A stretch of 9,646 nucleotides of DNA from an uncultured Bacteroidales bacterium. Lineage in GTDB: Bacteria; Bacteroidota; Bacteroidia; Bacteroidales; Muribaculaceae. Under the pieces are notes generated by a model. The model did no database searches, was not told the origin of the DNA, and saw only the letters and a program-made list of their open reading frames with translations. The first letter of the stretch is position 1, and each line of letters opens with the position of its first letter. Shown here in pieces: positions 6,769-9,646 of the stretch. Both the position numbers and the translations under genes were made by a program. Location of the stretch: contig CAMWNL010000030.1 in assembly GCA_947175585.1 (NCBI GenBank), forward strand, positions 1-9,646. The letters run 5' to 3'.

Positions 6769-6800
6769 GTTGCGTATTTTCACAATAATCGCTATCTTTG
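6769..6800 (+). promoter_or_regulatory. Bacteroidetes-type promoter for the small membrane protein-dxs-trkA run
   Basis: TATCTTTG at 6793-6800 matches the Bacteroidetes -7 element TAnnTTTG exactly. GTTG at 6769-6772 lies 20 bases upstream, the spacing expected for the -33 TTTG element (three of four bases match). The elements fall in the only intergenic stretch longer than 20 bases in the window, and transcription would begin about 15-20 bases before the ATG at 6824. This is probably the housekeeping sigma promoter of the downstream genes. Confidence 0.75.
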
Positions 6801-6823
6801 CGTGAATAACTATCACAACCGGC

Positions 6824-7003
6824 ATGAAGACATCAGTGATTTTGAGATTTGCAATTCTCGGGCTGCTTTGGCTCGGACTTGTGACATATATAGTGGTCAA
6901 CACTCCTAAGTTCACTCTTTACACTGCGTTTGTCATCGTTGCCTCGGCGATTATTATTTTCGTCCCTATTTATAAGAAGTATGTCAAAAATGGCAACCAA
7001 TAA
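6824..7003 (+). CDS. Small two-helix membrane protein upstream of dxs
   Basis: ATG at 6824 opens a 59-residue frame ending with TAA at 7001-7003. The protein has two hydrophobic helices, about 7-25 ('[19 protein letters not shown]') and 33-49 ('[17 protein letters not shown]'), separated by a short turn 'NTPKFTL' and followed by the basic tail '[10 protein letters not shown]'. By the positive-inside rule the C-terminus is cytoplasmic, and K2 and R8 suggest the N-terminus is too, giving a hairpin. Support for it being real comes from its position just below a good promoter, the clear membrane-protein composition and the overlap with dxs. I do not recognise a family with a known function. The gene ends 23 bases inside dxs, so its translation may be coupled to that of dxs. 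Confidence 0.75.
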   Translation: MKTSVILRFAILGLLWLGLVTYIVVNTPKFTLYTAFVIVASAIIIFVPIYKKYVKNGNQ

Positions 7004-8927
7004 CCTACCGGCAGCAACATCTCTGCTTCAGACCATCGATTCCCCGGATGATCTGCGACGGCTCTCAATCGAGCAGTTGCCACAGGTGTGCGCCGAGTTA
7101 CGTCAGTTTCTGATTAGCTCTCTTTCGACCAATCCCGGACACTTTGCTTCGAGCATGGGAGCAATCGAGCTGACTGTAGCTCTTCACTATGTTTTCAACA
7201 CACCTTATGACCGCATTGTCTGGGACGTTGGCCATCAGGCCTACGGCCACAAAGTGCTGACCGGGCGTCGCGAATCATTCAGTCAGAACCGTAAATTAGG
7301 CGGATTAAGCGGTTTCCCAAACCCCGACGAAAGCATTTATGACACCTTTGCGGCAGGCCACGCCTCAAACTCCATCTCGGCAGCTCTCGGCATGGCAGTT
7401 GCCAGTAAACTTAACAATGACTCGCCTCGTCGCAACGTTATCGCTGTAATCGGCGACGCCTCTATCAGCGGCGGACTTGCGTTCGAAGGCATCAACAATG
7501 CCGCCAACACGCCTAACAATCTCTTGATCGTCCTCAATGACAATGATATGTCTATCGACCGCAACGTCGGTTCTCTGAATTCATATCTTGCTCATATCAC
7601 CACATCAAAGACATATAACAACCTTCGCTACAAAGCCTACAAACTACTTCGGAAACTCAAACTTATATCCGACAACGGCAAGGGCTCGATTATGAGGTTT
7701 AACAACAGCCTCAAATCGCTGCTTTCTCATCAGCAAAACATATTCGAAGGCCTCAACATACGTTATTTCGGACCCTTTGACGGTCATGACTTACCGGCGA
7801 TCATTCGCGTCCTTAATGACATCCGCGACATGGAGGGTCCACGCATCCTGCATTTACGCACAGTTAAAGGCAAAGGCTACGAACCTGCCGAAAAAAATCC
7901 GTCAGTATGGCATGCCCCCGGCCTGTTTGACGCATCGACCGGCCACAGACTTGAAAAAGCTCCGTCTGCCGACCAGCCCATAAAGTATCAGGATGTTTTC
8001 GGTAACACCTTACTCGAACTCGCTAAACAAAATGACAACATCGTGGCCATAACCGCCGCTATGCTGTCAGGCACATCCACTGCTACAATGCAACGCGAGA
8101 TGCCTGACCGCGTCTTTGACGTCGGCATTTCCGAAGGTCACGCCGTCACTTTTGCCGGTGGTCTCGCCAAGGAAGGCAAACAGCCGTTCGTTGCGATATA
8201 TTCAAGTTTCCTTCAGCGAGCCTATGACCACATGATCCATGACGTCGCCCTCCATCGTCAGCGCGTCACCTTCTGCATAGACCGCGCCGGTCTCGTCGGC
8301 GAGGATGGGCCGACCCATCACGGCGCGTTTGATCTCGCATACTTGCGGACTATTCCTAACATGACCGTTGCCGCTCCGCGCGACGAACACATGCTTCGCC
8401 ACTTGCTGTTCACGGCTCAGGCTCAAGACTGTGGTCCCTTTGCCATCAGATACCCTCGTGGCAAAGGACGTATCGTCGATTGGAAATGCGATATGCACTC
8501 ACTCCCGTTGGGAAAAGGCGAAAAACTCCGCGACGGCAATGACGTGGCCGTTCTGACGATTGGCACAGTCGCTGACCGGGTGACCGAAGCCATCGACCGC
8601 GCGCAGAAAGACGGACTCTCCGTTGCCCATTATGACATGATCTTCCTCAAGCCTGTCGACGAAGACCTGCTCCGTGAAGTCGCTAATCGCTACCGTCATA
8701 TTATCACCGTCGAGGACGGCACGATTAACGGCGGTCTTGGTAGTGCCGTAGCCGAATGGCTCGAAGACAATAACATCACTGATGTTCACCTTATACGTCT
8801 TGGCCTGCCTGACAAATTCATTCCTCAGGGCACTCCGGCTCAGTTGTCAAAACTCTGCGGCATAGATGCCGATGCGATTTATAATGCCTTACGTTCTGTA
8901 TCTGGAGATAAAGGAAATCAACAATGA
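6981..8927 (+). CDS. dxs: 1-deoxy-D-xylulose-5-phosphate synthase
   Basis: Dxs condenses pyruvate with glyceraldehyde 3-phosphate using thiamine diphosphate and Mg2+, the first step of the MEP route to isoprenoids and a feed to thiamine and pyridoxal synthesis; it is cytoplasmic. The 648 residues (usual length 620-650) contain H54 in '[10 protein letters not shown]', '[11 protein letters not shown]' (81-91), 'AGHASNS' (125-131), the cofactor motif 'GDASISGG' (158-165) to 'NDND' (186-189), catalytic E385 in '[11 protein letters not shown]', '[18 protein letters not shown]' (407-424), '[15 protein letters not shown]' (434-448), R490 in 'IRYPRG' and the C-terminal transketolase domain ('[14 protein letters not shown]', 577-590). 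The GDG of most thiamine enzymes is GDA here, which I believe is usual in Bacteroidetes Dxs. The start is taken as ATG 6981 (MSKM...), although ATG 6990 is equally possible. The frame stays open further upstream, but a TTG at 6930 would lie deep in the small membrane protein gene and adds residues unlike Dxs. The TGA overlaps the trkA ATG. Confidence 0.97.
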   Translation: MSKMATNNLPAATSLLQTIDSPDDLRRLSIEQLPQVCAELRQFLISSLSTNPGHFASSMGAIELTVALHYVFNTPYDRIVWDVGHQAYGHKVLTGRRESFSQNRKLGGLSGFPNPDESIYDTFAAGHASNSISAALGMAVASKLNNDSPRRNVIAVIGDASISGGLAFEGINNAANTPNNLLIVLNDNDMSIDRNVGSLNSYLAHITTSKTYNNLRYKAYKLLRKLKLISDNGKGSIMRFNNSLKSLLSHQQNIFEGLNIRYFGPFDGHDLPAIIRVLNDIRDMEGPRILHLRTVKGKGYEPAEKNPSVWHAPGLFDASTGHRLEKAPSADQPIKYQDVFGNTLLELAKQNDNIVAITAAMLSGTSTATMQREMPDRVFDVGISEGHAVTFAGGLAKEGKQPFVAIYSSFLQRAYDHMIHDVALHRQRVTFCIDRAGLVGEDGPTHHGAFDLAYLRTIPNMTVAAPRDEHMLRHLLFTAQAQDCGPFAIRYPRGKGRIVDWKCDMHSLPLGKGEKLRDGNDVAVLTIGTVADRVTEAIDRAQKDGLSVAHYDMIFLKPVDEDLLREVANRYRHIITVEDGTINGGLGSAVAEWLEDNNITDVHLIRLGLPDKFIPQGTPAQLSKLCGIDADAIYNALRSVSGDKGNQQ

Positions 8928-9646
8928 AGATTGTCATAGCCGGAGCCGGCGAAGTCGGGGCTCATCTCGCCAAACTGCTGTCCAACGAAAATCAGGACAT
9001 TATTCTTATTGACGAAGATGCCGAACGCCTCGCTACACTTGACTCCAACTATAATATCATGACGCTTGTCGGATCTCCGACGACTTTCTCGACTCTTCGT
9101 GAGGCTCGTGTATCGTCGGCCGACCTCTTCATTGCCGTTACCCCCTATGAGACCGGCAACGTCGTTGCATGCTCAATGGCCAAAAGCCTCGGTGCCACCA
9201 CTACCGTTGCCCGCATCGCAAGCTACGATTATATGGAGCCCGAAAACCGCGATATGGTTCGCAGCATGGGCGTCGACCGCCTAATCTACCCCGAGTATCT
9301 CGCAGCGATTGAAATAATCACCGCTCTCCAGCACTCTTGGGTGCGCCACTGGTTTGAACTCCACGAAGGCCAGATAATATTGGTTGGCGTAAAGCTGACT
9401 GAGGGTGCACAGATTGTCGGTATGCACCTCAAGGATTTCGCTTTCACAAACCATCATTTCCACGTGTCGGCTATCAAGCGTAACCACGAGACCATTATAC
9501 CTCGCGGAGACGATCTCATTCAGGAAGATGACATACTTTATATAACCACTACGCGCGACCATGTCCATGACTTGCTCGACCTGACCGGCAATGTGAGCCA
9601 TCGCATCCGTCGTGTGCTCATCATGGGTGCCAGCAAGATTGCAGTG
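8924..9646 (+). CDS. trkA: Trk potassium uptake system NAD-binding regulatory protein TrkA, N-terminal part, cut by right edge
   Basis: TrkA is the cytoplasmic ring-forming subunit that gates the TrkH/TrkG potassium channel in response to NAD(H) and nucleotides. The ATG at 8924 overlaps the dxs stop (ATGA) and the frame stays open for 241 codons to the window edge; the full protein is usually about 445-490 residues. The first RCK_N Rossmann domain shows '[15 protein letters not shown]' (5-19, dinucleotide-binding G7, G9, G12) with D30 closing the second strand, then '[24 protein letters not shown]' (50-73) and 'ARIASYDYM' (96-104). An RCK_C domain occupies about 140-222 ('[22 protein letters not shown]', '[15 protein letters not shown]'). 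A second RCK_N domain begins at 230 ('[11 protein letters not shown]'), so this is the two-copy TrkA form and not a single-RCK KtrA. trkH would be expected downstream. Confidence 0.95.
   Translation, partial: MKIVIAGAGEVGAHLAKLLSNENQDIILIDEDAERLATLDSNYNIMTLVGSPTTFSTLREARVSSADLFIAVTPYETGNVVACSMAKSLGATTTVARIASYDYMEPENRDMVRSMGVDRLIYPEYLAAIEIITALQHSWVRHWFELHEGQIILVGVKLTEGAQIVGMHLKDFAFTNHHFHVSAIKRNHETIIPRGDDLIQEDDILYITTTRDHVHDLLDLTGNVSHRIRRVLIMGASKIAV

Noticed and set aside
6751..6780. Rho-independent terminator after the HTH-like gene
   Set aside because: The best hairpin (CAACTT/GGGTTG around 6758-6772) has a short stem with G-U pairs and only four T after it, and it overlaps the -33 element of the promoter.
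6930..6980. TTG at 6930 as the dxs start
   Set aside because: It lies within the small membrane protein gene and adds 17 residues unlike Dxs N-termini; ATG 6981 or 6990 fits better.
8202..8789. Two adjacent minus-strand frames inside dxs
   Set aside because: They are antisense to highly conserved Dxs motifs and have no independent support.
9066..9601. Frames on both strands at the right edge
   Set aside because: They overlap the clear TrkA frame, which lacks a stop only because the window ends.
1..9646. Mobile element, integrase, CRISPR array, tRNA or rRNA
   Set aside because: No transposase or integrase motifs, spaced repeats, attachment-site pairs or cloverleaf sequences were seen; the window is almost fully coding on one strand.

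Overview
The window looks like chromosomal DNA of a gut-type Bacteroidales, plausibly a Muribaculaceae relative, although family-level placement is inference. Four things support this. There is a fimbrillin-like lipoprotein, a BspA-type leucine-rich-repeat lipoprotein and an M64 metallopeptidase. There is a small protein with the 'LSSIKRIWGY...TLNTLA...DWETF' type of N-terminus, which I associate with Bacteroidetes. The only convincing promoter has the Bacteroidetes -7 element TAnnTTTG. Start codons lie in A-rich contexts without clear Shine-Dalgarno sequences. Every supported gene is on the + strand, and coding density is very high.

Region 1 (1-6742) is one closely packed run of seven genes, with gaps of 17, 16, 5, 0, 7 and 11 bases and no room for internal promoters. 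In order they are: the C-terminal part of an M64 metallopeptidase (cut by the left edge); a fimbrillin-family lipoprotein; a membrane-anchored protein with an NTF2/SnoaL-like domain; a secreted protein with a PEGA-like N-terminal part and a probable small beta-barrel C-terminal part; a lipoprotein with two fibronectin-III-like domains and BspA-type leucine-rich repeats; a eukaryotic-like Ser/Thr kinase anchored by a C-terminal membrane helix; and a 189-residue protein with an HTH-like N-terminus. The mixture of surface adhesin-like proteins, a surface protease, envelope proteins and a cytoplasmic kinase suggests an envelope or surface signalling and attachment locus. This is the part of the window most likely to be undescribed.

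Region 2 (6743-9646) begins with an 81-base intergenic stretch carrying a good Bacteroidetes promoter. A second run follows: a 59-residue two-helix membrane protein, dxs (1-deoxy-D-xylulose-5-phosphate synthase, entry to the MEP isoprenoid pathway) and trkA (cytoplasmic NAD-binding regulator of potassium uptake, cut by the right edge). The small protein overlaps the start of dxs by 23 bases, and the dxs stop overlaps the trkA start (ATGA), so translation of these genes is probably coupled. This part is ordinary housekeeping DNA.

I see no tRNA, rRNA, CRISPR array, insertion sequence or integrase in the window.
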